NCBI RefSeq assembly: GCF_000698595.1
Contig: NZ_JFHC01000039.1
Location: 1-64,000, forward strand
DNA length: 64,000 nt
From: Caballeronia glathei
GTDB taxonomy: Bacteria > Pseudomonadota > Gammaproteobacteria > Burkholderiales > Burkholderiaceae
Direction of reading: 5' to 3'
Each line of letters begins with the position of its first letter. Within the stretch, counting starts at the first letter, position 1. Positions 15,972 through 24,212 of this stretch are shown here, piece by piece. The notes beneath the pieces are model-generated. The model ran no database searches. It had not been told where the DNA came from and saw only the letters and a list, made by a program, of their open reading frames with translations. The translations under genes were made by a program, and so were the position numbers.

Positions 15972-16829
15972 ATGTCCAAGTCAAAAGTCGAACTCGTTGC
16001 CGCCTACTTCACGCTCTCCGGCGATGTCTATCCGTTCGGTCCGACCGAAATCAGCCCCTTCAGCTTCAAGGACCGAGTCGAAGCGGCGGCGAAGGCCGGT
16101 TGGGACGGCATCGGCCTGATTCACTCGGACATCTACGCCACCGCCGACAAGATTGGCTTCCAGGAGATGCGCCGCATCCTCGAAGCCAACGGCATCAAGC
16201 ACGTTGAGTTCGAATTTTTGGTCGATTGGTATCAAACCGGCGAGCGTCGCCGCACCTCCGATAGCCAGCGCTACTACTATCTGAAAGCCGCGGAAGAGCT
16301 GCGCGCGCGCATTGTGAAGGTCGGCCCGGGGATCGGCGAGGACACCGCGAACGTCTCGCTCATGGTCGAAGAGTTTGGCACACTGGCGGAGGACGCTGAG
16401 AAACGCGGGACCCAAGTCATGCTGGAAATCATGCCCTTCAGTAACGTCCGCACGATTGAAACCGGCAAGGCCATTGTCGAAGGCGCGAACAAGGCGAACG
16501 CCGGTCTGCTGCTCGACATATGGCATCTGAGCCGCGGCAATGTCGATTTCAAGGAAATCGCCACGATCAAGCCCGAGTTCATCAAGGGCATCGAACTGGA
16601 CGACGCAGACCGCTACGCAATCGAGCCTCTGTGGATGGACACCTGTCATAAACGTCGCCTGCCGGGCGAAGGCGTCCTCGACGTGAAGGGCTTTATCAAG
16701 GCAGTTCAGGCAACGGGCTTCGGTGGTCCGTGGGGCGTCGAGATTCTCTCTGAAGTCGAGCGCAAGCTCCCGTTGGAAGAAATGGCCACGCGGGCATACA
16801 ACGCGACGATCCGCCAGTTCGAAGACTAA
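15972..16829 (+). CDS. Sugar phosphate isomerase/epimerase-type TIM barrel
   Basis: A 285-residue AP_endonuc_2/xylose isomerase-like TIM barrel. Visible metal-site motifs are VEFEFLVDWY (about residue 75), VMLEIMPF with the Glu ligand (about residue 152), LLDIWHLSRG (Asp and His, about 178-186) and a final GPWGVEILSEV with a Glu. Relatives include IolE, IolI and the beta-eliminating enzymes that cleave 3-keto-glycosides (LgdB1/DgpC type). ATG 15972 has AGAGG. It is divergent from the binding-protein operon with element C between them. A role downstream of one of the two Gfo/Idh dehydrogenases is likely. Confidence 0.8.
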   Translation: MSKSKVELVAAYFTLSGDVYPFGPTEISPFSFKDRVEAAAKAGWDGIGLIHSDIYATADKIGFQEMRRILEANGIKHVEFEFLVDWYQTGERRRTSDSQRYYYLKAAEELRARIVKVGPGIGEDTANVSLMVEEFGTLAEDAEKRGTQVMLEIMPFSNVRTIETGKAIVEGANKANAGLLLDIWHLSRGNVDFKEIATIKPEFIKGIELDDADRYAIEPLWMDTCHKRRLPGEGVLDVKGFIKAVQATGFGGPWGVEILSEVERKLPLEEMATRAYNATIRQFED

Positions 16830-16990
16830 GCAGGATAGCGAGAGTCTCCCGACTGCTACAACCACAGGTTAGCGGCCGTCTTGCTTTTTAAGATTCCACT
16901 CGCCGACTCCTGTTCGATGAAATGCTATTCACAGGCATCGCAACGATGCCTAGTCGCCATTTCCAAAGCGAACACTGACAACCACGAAAA

Positions 16991-17293
16991 ATGCTGGCTC
17001 TCTACATCCGCTTCAAACTCGTTGCCTCGGCCAAGTCCCAGTTCTTGCCGCATCTCGACGAGCTGATTCAAGCGATCGCTACAGAACCATCGTTCGTAAG
17101 AGCAGTGCTCAATGAAGATCCGAATGCAGAGAATGAGCTAGTTCTCTTCGAAGTATGGAACGGATCGCACGACGAATGGCTCGCTCTGCAACCTAAGAAG
17201 CCGTATCGGAGCGTCTATGACCACGCGACGAAGGAGCTTATTGCCGACAAGGAGGTGCGATTCCTCTCGCCCATCGCCATTCGCAATGTGTAG
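16991..17293 (+). CDS. ABM-domain (antibiotic biosynthesis monooxygenase-like) protein
   Basis: A 100-residue ferredoxin-like barrel protein. It fits the ABM pattern: strand LALYIRFKL, helix FLPHLDELIQAI, central EPSFVRAVLNEDP, strand LVLFEVWNGSHDEWLAL and a terminal YDHATKELI helix. Family members include quinol oxygenases such as YgiN and many dimeric proteins without cofactor. There is no strong ribosome site before ATG 16991. It stands between the isomerase and Rrf2 genes on the same strand and could belong to either unit; its substrate is unknown. Confidence 0.7.
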   Translation: MLALYIRFKLVASAKSQFLPHLDELIQAIATEPSFVRAVLNEDPNAENELVLFEVWNGSHDEWLALQPKKPYRSVYDHATKELIADKEVRFLSPIAIRNV

Positions 17294-17340
17294 CGGACTT
17301 TGCCACCCCGGACCGGGCATATTCTTCTCGCATTCAGTAC

Positions 17341-17359
17341 GGATACTAATATAGTATCC
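17341..17359. promoter_or_regulatory. Rrf2 operator 1 (perfect palindrome)
   Basis: GGATACTA-ATA-TAGTATCC is a perfect 8-3-8 inverted repeat ending four bases before the Rrf2 start codon. It contains a -10-like TATAGT at 17350-17355, so a bound repressor would cover the promoter. A second copy precedes the SDR gene at 17808-17826. Confidence 0.75.
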
Positions 17360-17363
17360 GTAA

Positions 17364-17789
17364 ATGGCTTCAGTAAACACTCAATTTTCGATCGCTGTCC
17401 ACGTACTGGCGGCAATCGTACATCACGAAGGAATCTTCACGTCGGAAGTCCTCGCAGGCAGCGTGAACGCGAACCCGGTTTTCGTTAAGAGAATCCTGGT
17501 TAAACTCTCGAAGGCGAAGCTGGTTACGACGACTGTTGGTAAGTCGGGTGGTTATGGCCTGGCACGAAGCCCAAAGAGTATTTCTCTCTTGGACATCTAC
17601 TCTGCGGTAGACCCTCCAGATGCTTTTGCCATCCATGCCTATCCCAAAACGGACGAGTGTGTCGTGAGTTGTAACATCAAAGAAGTCATGAGCGACGTGC
17701 TTGCTGGCACTCAGGTGGCCGTCCGCAATGAGTTGAGGCAGACGACATTGGCGGACGTGGTGTCCAAAATCAGGGCTAGGTCCGGTTAG
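17364..17789 (+). CDS. Rrf2-family transcriptional repressor
   Basis: A 141-residue winged-helix protein. NTQFSIAVHVLAAI at the N-terminus, NPVFVKRILVKLSKAKLV (recognition helix) and GKSGGYGLARSP (wing) are typical of Rrf2 proteins of the YwnA type. There is a single CVVSC pair rather than the three-cysteine cluster of IscR/NsrR, so an iron-sulfur cluster is unlikely but thiol sensing by these two cysteines is possible. It probably represses itself and the following SDR gene through the two palindromes. There is no normal ribosome site before ATG 17364, consistent with a very short leader. Confidence 0.85.
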   Translation: MASVNTQFSIAVHVLAAIVHHEGIFTSEVLAGSVNANPVFVKRILVKLSKAKLVTTTVGKSGGYGLARSPKSISLLDIYSAVDPPDAFAIHAYPKTDECVVSCNIKEVMSDVLAGTQVAVRNELRQTTLADVVSKIRARSG

Positions 17790-17807
17790 CATTTTTTTAC
17801 TCTAAAT

Positions 17808-17826
17808 AGATACTTTTATAGTAGCC
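17808..17826. promoter_or_regulatory. Rrf2 operator 2 upstream of SDR gene
   Basis: AGATACTTTTATAGTAGCC matches operator 1 at 15 of 19 positions, keeping both half-site cores GATACT and ATAGTA at the same spacing. It lies 25 bases upstream of the SDR start codon. Confidence 0.65.
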
Positions 17827-17850
17827 AATATCCACCGAAAGGGATTCAAA

Positions 17851-18720
17851 ATGACTAAGCTGACTGGAAAGAACCCTGTGATCACCGGCGACGCCGCCGG
17901 AATCGGCCGCGCCGCTGCAGAGCGGGGCATGGACGCGCCGACCGCCGTGCTCATTGGGGTGACCGGAGGACTTGGTCAAGCCTTGGCGAGGCTCCTCGCG
18001 GCCGAGGGCTTCCGGATGGTGCTCGCGGCGCGGCGCGAGCACGACGCTGCGGCGCTGACCGGTCGGAACGACGGCTCGGCGATTTACCTGCGCGCGGACG
18101 TCACCGATCCGGCGAGCCTCGAGAACCTGGCGGCGGCGGCCTTTGACCACCTCGGCCGGATCGATGCGGTGGTGAACCTCGCGGGCATCTCGCCGCGCAA
18201 GGCCATCGAGGACTACACGTCGGCCGACCTGGACGCGCTGCTCGCGGTCAACGTGAAGGGGCCCATCTGCTTGACCCAGGCATTCCTGCCGGGACTGCGC
18301 AAGCAAACCGGCGGCGGAGTGATTGTCCACATCGGCGGCGCCATGGACGGCCGGGTGGCGCTGCCGTTTATGAGCGCCTACGCTGCGACCCGCGGCGCGC
18401 TGGCGAGCTACGTGCAAGGCGCCAACCGCGAGCTTGCCGGGACCGACGTGGTGCTTTCTTTCTTCGGGCCTGCGCCCTCCAACACCGAGTCGGAGTCCGC
18501 ATATTTCGACATGTGGCGCAAGATGGGCGTCGCCCTCTGCGAGCCTGATGCGGTCGCGCGCGATATCCTCGCCACCATCCGCCAGCGACGTCGGGCCCAC
18601 ATCATGGGCGGCTCGCTGCTCAGGATGCTTACGCTCGTGAACGCCGTGTCGCCGTCCGCTGCCGACGCGATCGGTCTGCGGCGGTTCGGGAAGCTCATCC
18701 AGCAGCATAGTCCACACTGA
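17851..18720 (+). CDS. SDR oxidoreductase, apparently chimeric
   Basis: A 289-residue short-chain dehydrogenase with an odd start. Residues 1-24 (MTKLTGK, then ITGDAAGIGRAAAE) are the beginning of one classical SDR, and from Met27 a second SDR begins again with its own cofactor motif GVTGGLGQALARLL. The rest is complete: NLAGISPRKA, the IGGAMDG serine region, and YAATRGA where the usual YxxxK lysine is Arg. From about 17880 the GC content rises clearly. An alternative start is ATG 17929. It is probably controlled by the Rrf2 protein. The missing active-site lysine raises doubt about activity. Confidence 0.65.
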   Translation: MTKLTGKNPVITGDAAGIGRAAAERGMDAPTAVLIGVTGGLGQALARLLAAEGFRMVLAARREHDAAALTGRNDGSAIYLRADVTDPASLENLAAAAFDHLGRIDAVVNLAGISPRKAIEDYTSADLDALLAVNVKGPICLTQAFLPGLRKQTGGGVIVHIGGAMDGRVALPFMSAYAATRGALASYVQGANRELAGTDVVLSFFGPAPSNTESESAYFDMWRKMGVALCEPDAVARDILATIRQRRRAHIMGGSLLRMLTLVNAVSPSAADAIGLRRFGKLIQQHSPH

Positions 18721-19313
18721 TCTCCGCTCCGGGCGCCCGGCGCCTGTCAGTTCGATTCGGTCCTGAGCCGCGGTATTGCCCATCATCGTGAATCAGCCCC
18801 GTAGAACCATAAATCGCAGTGTAAAAATGTACCACTGCAGCGCACTGGAGCCACCGGTACGTAGCCTTTATCCTTAGTTCATGGTTGATTTAAGGGAACT
18901 CAGAAAGGATGTATTCGGTGGAACTGTATGAAAAATGTAAGCGGCGCGTGTCCACGCGTGTCCAAGGTCTTGATTTCGGCGGGCGCGATTGCAGGTTACG
19001 CGCGGATTGAGGCGGCGGCAAATTCAGTGACGACATTCCAGCGCAGCAGATCGTTGATGCGATTGATCGGATGATCTCTCAAATGGCCGCGTGCAGCCCG
19101 ATGCGGTTGCCATACGTCGCTCGGAATGTTTCTTGAACACTGTCGGCACCGTGCGTCGAAGTCCGCACTTCAAGGGCGAAGTGACGACTTTAATTCGCGT
19201 CCGGCAAACCCCATGCTGAGTATGGTTAGCCGCGCTATCGGGTGCTTCGAGGCCCCGTTTTGACGACCTTATAGACGCAACGTTGACATTTTTAATGCGT
19301 TCTACGGTATGAC
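18721..19313. other. Degenerate intergenic DNA with IS66-like remnant
   Basis: No intact gene. On the minus strand, about 18998-19125, a frame reads DHPINRINDLLRWNV before a stop, which resembles the conserved C-terminal end of IS66-family transposases (HP.sRI.eLLPWN). GTAAAAATGTACCACTG near 18821 resembles terminal repeats seen in some IS elements. Both are too short to be sure. Confidence 0.35.
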
Positions 19314-19706
19314 GTGTCGGGCGCCCGCATCCGTCACCAGAAACTGCTGCGAGAATGGCTAGACATCCGTGCGTTCGATGCGGGTGAGGCGGCTTCGCTT
19401 GCTGAGCTCGCGTCGGCCGAAGCCCGGACGAAGATCGAACTGCCCGGCCTCATCAACGCTGCTTGTCGACGAGCTGGTCCGGCGCCGGTACGAACTGTCG
19501 CCGTTGGAGACGCTGCAGTGCATCGCAAGGCCGGCTCGCAACGATCTCAACGAAACAATCTATGGGCGATTACCGGCGCACTCCGCGCAGCAGTCATCGA
19601 ACGGATCGATGCGCTTCTCGTCGCCAATGCCGGCAGGTCTGGTTGGGACGATCTGAAACAGGAGCCGAAGCGACCCGCCGCGCCACAGAGAACAGTCATC
19701 AGCTGA
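19314..19706 (+). pseudogene. Tn3-family (DUF4158) transposase fragment, frameshifted
   Basis: Two reading frames must be joined to recover a sequence resembling the N-terminal part of Tn3-type transposases with a DUF4158 domain. The first frame gives KLLREWLDIRAFDAGEAA and RTKIELPGLINAA. It shifts near 19465 to DELVRRRYELSPLETLQ, RNDLNETIYGRL in the second frame, then returns to AAVIERIDALL and SGWDDLKQEPKRP. The catalytic DDE region is absent. It is a decayed relic, not an active transposon. Confidence 0.6.
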
Positions 19707-20446
19707 TCCGGAAGCATGAACGGCGCGTGACGAATTTTCCGTCCGATCCGTCGGCACTTCGCGCTCAAGCGACATCTGCTGCGTGCTTCGCTCTATCGGA
19801 AGCGCCGCGCGATTCGTCGTTTGGTGCGAATTCACCGATCAAGCAGCACCAAACGGTCTTCGGGTTGCTGAACAGATATCTCCTGCTAGGGCTTCCTTCC
19901 ACTTCGCTAAGTTAACAGCGGCTTCAGAAGCAATTGTCGATTGAATCCCAATATTTAAAAACCGGTCATTGTTCTTATTTGGCCGGGTCTAGCTGTAAAT
20001 TCTGCCACACATTTCACTACAAAGTTCCGCCATCAATTGATTTCTGGTTGCATCCAACCAGACTGCATAAAGGCGCGGGCTGGAAATATTTTGCAACAGA
20101 GTTGACACGCCGACGATTGCACAATTACTCTACCGCTCAGTGTAATAAACAGTTAGTAAGTCGAATGCGTATATTCAGGTAGGTTGCGATCGGCGGAGCG
20201 AGACATGTTTTGATGCACGGCGCCAGCCGGGCATTGCATTGCCGCGTCTTGGATTTTCTTCAGTTCACGTTTTAAGCATTGATATCGGCAATACGGGTCG
20301 AGACCCGCGCACGTCCTTTTCATTGATTATATTTCATTCGCTTTCAGCGCGTGGTGGAGATCTTTTTTCGTAATTTTATTCAATACCGCTTCGATATATA
20401 GAACGCTCATTTTTTAAAAGATGTTTTTATCCGACGAGGACAAACA
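19707..20446. other. AT-richer intergenic region upstream of peptidase gene
   Basis: No gene recognised over about 740 bases. The stretch from 19930 is visibly richer in A and T than its surroundings, unlike the coding regions, and probably holds the promoter of the aminopeptidase gene. A GAGGAC ribosome site lies at the end. I could not identify a confident -35/-10 pair. Confidence 0.4.
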
Positions 20447-22624
20447 ATGCATACGCCTTTTCCGTTGAAAACGCTGTCCCTGATGCTGGCCGGTACGCTG
20501 GCATTGAGCGCTTGTGGTGGTGCAGACGATGTAGGCCTGGCTTCGAACAAGTCGTCGCAACTGGGCGGCGGCGTACCCGCCTCACAGCCCGCCGCGCTGA
20601 CGCCGCCGACCGCGCAGGTCGTGGCCGACAAAACCATCAACAAGACGGTGAAGCCGGTTGAATTGCCGAACACCGTCAAGCCGATTAACTACAAGCTGTG
20701 GTTCCGCCCGAATCCGGATCTGTCGAGTTTCGACGGCCGCGCGGATGTCGAACTGCAGATCACGAAGAACGTCAACCAGATCGAGATTGCCGGACACCGC
20801 ATCAAGTTCGTCAACGGCAAGACCATCCTGCAGCCGGGCAATATTGAGCTGATCGCCACCCCGGAAGACCAGGGCGACTTTTATCAACTGCGGCCGGCCA
20901 GTGGCCACATTCCCGCCGGCAACTATTCGTTGCACATGGAATGGCAGGGCTTCATCAACTTCAAGACCTATGACGACCCGGCCACGCAAACTGGCGGAAG
21001 CTGCGGCGACGACAAGTACCCCGGCTGCTCCGCGGCCGAAGGCGTATTCCGCGTCGACCTGAAGTCGACGGACGGCACGACGAGCGGCGCAATCCTGACG
21101 CAAGGCGAAAGCAACCTTGCACGGCAATGGTTCCCGGGCTGGGACGAACCGGCGTTCCGCACGACCTACGAAGTGTCGGCGGAAGTGCCGCAGAACTGGC
21201 GCGTCGTATCGAATGCGGCCGAATTGCCGCCTGCCAGCGTGGATAGCGGCTACAAGCGGGTGTCGTTCGAGAAGACGCCGCCGATGCCGTCGTACCTGCT
21301 GTTTTTCGGCGGCGGCCAGTTCGACGTGCTCGAAGACGACTTCGTGAGTCCGCTCGCCGATCACAAGGGCATGCACCTGCGCATCTTCACGCCGCCCGGC
21401 ATGCGCGACTGGGCCGTGCCCGCGATGAAGCAGACCAAGCAGGCACTCGACTACTACTATCGCTATACCGGCATTCCCCTGCCGCTCACGAAGTTCGACA
21501 CGGTTGCCGCGAATGATGCGTTCAAAGAGGAGAAGGACCTGAACTTCGGCGGCATGGAGAACTGGGGCGCCATTCTCGAGTTCGCCGACGACATCCTGCC
21601 CGCTCCCGGCACGACGATGTCCGACTACGGCGTGACGGTGCTCACGCACGAAGCCGCGCACCAGTGGTTCGGCGATCTGGTCACGCTCGACTGGTGGGAC
21701 GACGTGTGGATGAACGAGTCGTTCGCCACGTACTTCGAGAACAAGACCAAGATCCAGTTCTTCCCCGATCGCTTCAACTGGGTGGACGAGGTCAAGACCA
21801 AGTACGCGGTGATGCAACGCGATTTGCGTAACACGGCGTTCCCGATCCAGCCGAACTTCAACGACTGGGCCTCGAACGACTTCGTGATCCGCGCCAGCGC
21901 GTTCACCTACGACAAGGGCGGCATGGTGCTGAAGACGATCGAGAACTATCTCGGCGACAGCGTGATGCGCAAGGGCCTGCAGTCGTATCTGGCCGATTAC
22001 TCGTTCGGCAACACGACGCCGAAGCGTCTGTGGAAGGAACTCGCGAAGGCAAGCGGCGAACCGATGGAGGCGATCGGCGACAGCTACGTGCGGCAGACGG
22101 GCGTACCGCTCGTTTCGCTCGACACGCAGTGCGACCTGACGACCAACAAGACGATCGTCACGCTGAAGCAGACGCCGTATCCGAACCAGAATCAGTATCC
22201 CGGTATTCAATGGACGGTGCCGGTGACGCTCGCTTACGGCGACGGCCTGATCAAGCGCAAGGCGGTGGCGCTGAAGGACACGCAGATGCAGGTGCGGTTG
22301 AACGGCTGCTCCCCAGTGGTCGCGGACCCGACCGGGCTCGATTACTACGTGATCAACTACGGCGACAACGCATGGAGCCAGCTGCTCACGCAAAGCAGCA
22401 CGATCGCGTCGGATCCGGTATTGCTGACCAATCTGCAGATGGAAGCGAAAATGCTCGTGACCTCGGGCCTCGCGAATCCTTCGCGGGCGACGACGATCGG
22501 CTCGCTGACGCCGTCGAATGCAGTGGCGCTGCGCCAGATGCTGGCTACGCCGCGGCCGGAAACGGAACGCCAGGTACTGCATTACCAGGGCAAGGCCAAG
22601 GCGCGTACTACCACGGCTGAGTAA
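20447..22624 (+). CDS. M1-family metallo-aminopeptidase lipoprotein
   Basis: A 725-residue secreted zinc aminopeptidase. Residues 1-24 are a lipoprotein signal with lipobox LSAC (Cys at 23) followed by GGADD. The exopeptidase motif GGMENWG is at 368-374 and the zinc motif HEAAHQWFGDLV is at 401-412, with the third ligand Glu424 (MNESFATYFE), giving a full HExxH-x18-E site. The length suits the three-domain bacterial forms. It should trim peptides in the periplasm or at the outer membrane. It stands alone with its own terminator, flanked on both sides by transposase relics. High confidence in family, low in physiological role. Confidence 0.92.
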   Translation: MHTPFPLKTLSLMLAGTLALSACGGADDVGLASNKSSQLGGGVPASQPAALTPPTAQVVADKTINKTVKPVELPNTVKPINYKLWFRPNPDLSSFDGRADVELQITKNVNQIEIAGHRIKFVNGKTILQPGNIELIATPEDQGDFYQLRPASGHIPAGNYSLHMEWQGFINFKTYDDPATQTGGSCGDDKYPGCSAAEGVFRVDLKSTDGTTSGAILTQGESNLARQWFPGWDEPAFRTTYEVSAEVPQNWRVVSNAAELPPASVDSGYKRVSFEKTPPMPSYLLFFGGGQFDVLEDDFVSPLADHKGMHLRIFTPPGMRDWAVPAMKQTKQALDYYYRYTGIPLPLTKFDTVAANDAFKEEKDLNFGGMENWGAILEFADDILPAPGTTMSDYGVTVLTHEAAHQWFGDLVTLDWWDDVWMNESFATYFENKTKIQFFPDRFNWVDEVKTKYAVMQRDLRNTAFPIQPNFNDWASNDFVIRASAFTYDKGGMVLKTIENYLGDSVMRKGLQSYLADYSFGNTTPKRLWKELAKASGEPMEAIGDSYVRQTGVPLVSLDTQCDLTTNKTIVTLKQTPYPNQNQYPGIQWTVPVTLAYGDGLIKRKAVALKDTQMQVRLNGCSPVVADPTGLDYYVINYGDNAWSQLLTQSSTIASDPVLLTNLQMEAKMLVTSGLANPSRATTIGSLTPSNAVALRQMLATPRPETERQVLHYQGKAKARTTTAE

Positions 22625-22641
22625 TCAACTTGTAAGAACGG

Positions 22642-22684
22642 AACGTCCCGACTCGCGGAGTATGCGAGGCGAGACGTTGTTTTT
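22642..22684 (+). terminator. Rho-independent terminator of the aminopeptidase gene
   Basis: AACGTC at 22642-22647 and CTCGC at 22652-22656 pair with GCGAG at 22664-22668 and GACGTT at 22673-22678, giving a long stem with two mismatches, a 7-base loop and then GTTTTT. Confidence 0.8.
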
Positions 22685-22701
22685 GCCGCATTATTAGCCA
22701 G

Positions 22702-22880
22702 CTAGGGGCGATAAAGCGAAGCGCGTGTTAATTCGAAATAGCTGAGGGTACGACTCCGTGGCTGCAGCTCCATCAGCCGGCTGGGTCGCGTCGTCCACAA
22801 ACACCAGCAGCGGGCAGGTCGGCGCCCGGTCCTCGCGAACCAGCGGTGATCACTCGTCCGAGAGTGCGCTTCGTTCTCAG
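22702..22880 (-). pseudogene. Integrase-type (ISNCY-like) transposase fragment
   Basis: On the minus strand two frames together read SDHRWFA, PLLVFVDDAT and SRLMELQ, then LSYFE. This resembles the start of the DDE core in ISNCY-type transposases (DGSDHRWFE, then LLVFVDDATSRLM). The frame shifts within the VDDAT-SRLM join and both ends are missing. It is a short relic. Confidence 0.55.
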
Positions 22881-23308
22881 AGTAACTTTTCATAACACTT
22901 ACAGAGAACGTTCGTTCAATTTCGGGTGCGATCGACGGCTACCGCAGCGGGGACGTGTCTCGAGCGCAATGGTTCCCTCCCTTGCCTGATTTAAATGACA
23001 CCCGGATTTTTCGGCGGAAGCCGCCGCATCGGAGTGGGCCGACATCGGCCTTTGGACGGCGAGGCGCAACTGTCGCCGCACGCGTTTGGCGACCGTCTTA
23101 TCTGCCCTACAATTGAGAAAGGGCTGCTCCGGCACGCCCGCACTCTCGGCAAACTCCTCGCTTTTCAATTCCTCGCATCGAGGTACGCGGAGAGCCGTTT
23201 GATGAGGTGTTCCGGCAGGCTGGACGACGCGCCCCTGCATCCCGCGTGGCGAGGAGCAACGCACGGCCGCCGCGAGCCTGCGACGCCGTGCGACACAGGA
23301 GACAGACC
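22881..23308. other. Intergenic region without recognised gene
   Basis: About 430 bases between the transposase relic and the small hypothetical gene. Several open frames here are Arg/Ala-rich shadows without family resemblance. A GGAGA ribosome site for the next gene is at its end. Confidence 0.4.
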
Positions 23309-23698
23309 ATGAACTTAAGCGAGCAGGACGCCGAGCCACCGATCGAGCCGTGCGAGAGGCACGCCCCGGGTGGCCAAGACGCGACGCCGATGGCGCGTTT
23401 GTCCGTCGCGTGGGAGGCGATCGCGCATGCGTGTGACTTGCCGTCGGACTTCGATGGCGAGCCGTCCGAAACCGCCTATCGGGCGGTTAAAGAGTTGCAG
23501 GCGCGCCTTCGCGATCACATTCTTGCCAACAACGACACGCGCCTACAGTCGCTGCTGCACCTATTAGGCGCGGCGAGCCTGCACATGGAGCAGGCCCTGT
23601 GCCCCGAGGGGTGCGCGCACCTGCAGTGCGAATTGGAGCAGGGCATGCAACTCGTGCGCACGACCGAATCTGAACTGAATTCCACGAGGACGTCATGA
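23309..23698 (+). CDS. Small hypothetical protein (129 aa)
   Basis: I do not recognise a family. The protein is acidic with two predicted helices: ETAYRAVKELQARLRDHIL and a segment around LQSLLHLLGAASLHMEQAL. It carries a cysteine pair near the C-terminus (CPEGCAHLQC). ATG 23309 is well supported by GGAGA eight bases upstream. A further short frame starts inside its stop (ATGA at 23695) and is frameshifted. It may be a Burkholderia-type accessory protein; no function is proposed. Confidence 0.6.
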   Translation: MNLSEQDAEPPIEPCERHAPGGQDATPMARLSVAWEAIAHACDLPSDFDGEPSETAYRAVKELQARLRDHILANNDTRLQSLLHLLGAASLHMEQALCPEGCAHLQCELEQGMQLVRTTESELNSTRTS

Positions 23699-23881
23699 AT
23701 GCCGCAGCGGAACGCATCATCCGACTCAGCAACGCGAAGCCAGTGTGGTGATCTGCAGTTGCAGCGTGCGTCGCATAGCGCGCTGTCGGCAGCAAGCGAG
23801 CGGCTTGAGCGTTTCAAGGCGGGCGAAGCCGACAGCGGACCGAAAAGCGGCGGCCCTAAGCGAAAGTGGCGCAAAGCCTAG
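23695..23881 (+). pseudogene. Small frameshifted gene coupled to the previous one
   Basis: It opens with an ATGA overlap and reads MNAAAERIIRLSNAKPVW then stops. In the next frame protein-like sequence continues immediately: DLQLQRASHSALSAASERLE, then a basic tail ending KRKWRKA. Deleting one base near 23750 would join them into a product of about 62 residues. It is a probable single-base frameshift, possibly a sequencing artefact. Confidence 0.35.
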
Positions 23882-24212
23882 TGCCGTTGAGTGAGTGCGG
23901 CGTGAAAGTCGGGTGAAGAATAGTTGCGTCTCGATTCGCCTCGAAGAGGAACCGATTTCCCGTCCATCGTAACCGTTCGATCGAGATGGGACAGGTGGTT
24001 AATTGGTAGGACGCACCAATCTCTGGTCCAATTAGAGCTTGCGCGTCTTGTACGCCGTTCCAAACCGGCCCGCCTCCTACGCGGGCCGCGTCCTTTGCTC
24101 GTTGTGATCCTTGTATGTCGTCTGCGCCTGAAGCCGTGATCCCGAGTGTCGCGTGGGACGCGGTGCTTATCGCCTGTTCGCCAGCGCCAAGCAAACCTGT
24201 CGAGGAGAGTCA
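23882..24212. other. Intergenic region with tRNA-like D-arm motif
   Basis: No gene. At about 24000-24060 the sequence GGTTAATTGGTAGGACGCACC looks like a tRNA D-arm and following stem, but no proper anticodon loop or T-arm can be folded, so it is not called a tRNA. Confidence 0.4.

Noticed and set aside
14617..16119. Long plus-strand frame overlapping the binding-protein gene
   Set aside because: It is antisense to a clear RbsB-like protein and runs out of frame through the isomerase leader; composition is not protein-like.
15981..16865. 294-residue minus-strand frame opposite the TIM-barrel isomerase
   Set aside because: The plus-strand product has all metal-site motifs; the antisense product has none.
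17797..18786. 329-residue minus-strand frame opposite the SDR gene
   Set aside because: Very Arg/His/Gly-rich shadow caused by the high GC of the SDR insert.
20582..22582. Long open frame on the minus strand opposite the aminopeptidase gene
   Set aside because: It is the antisense shadow of a strongly conserved high-GC gene, Arg/His/Val-rich with no family motif.
23990..24080. tRNA-like sequence with a D-arm motif
   Set aside because: No T-arm with GTTCGAA-like loop and no anticodon loop with U at position 33 can be folded, so it is not annotated as a tRNA.
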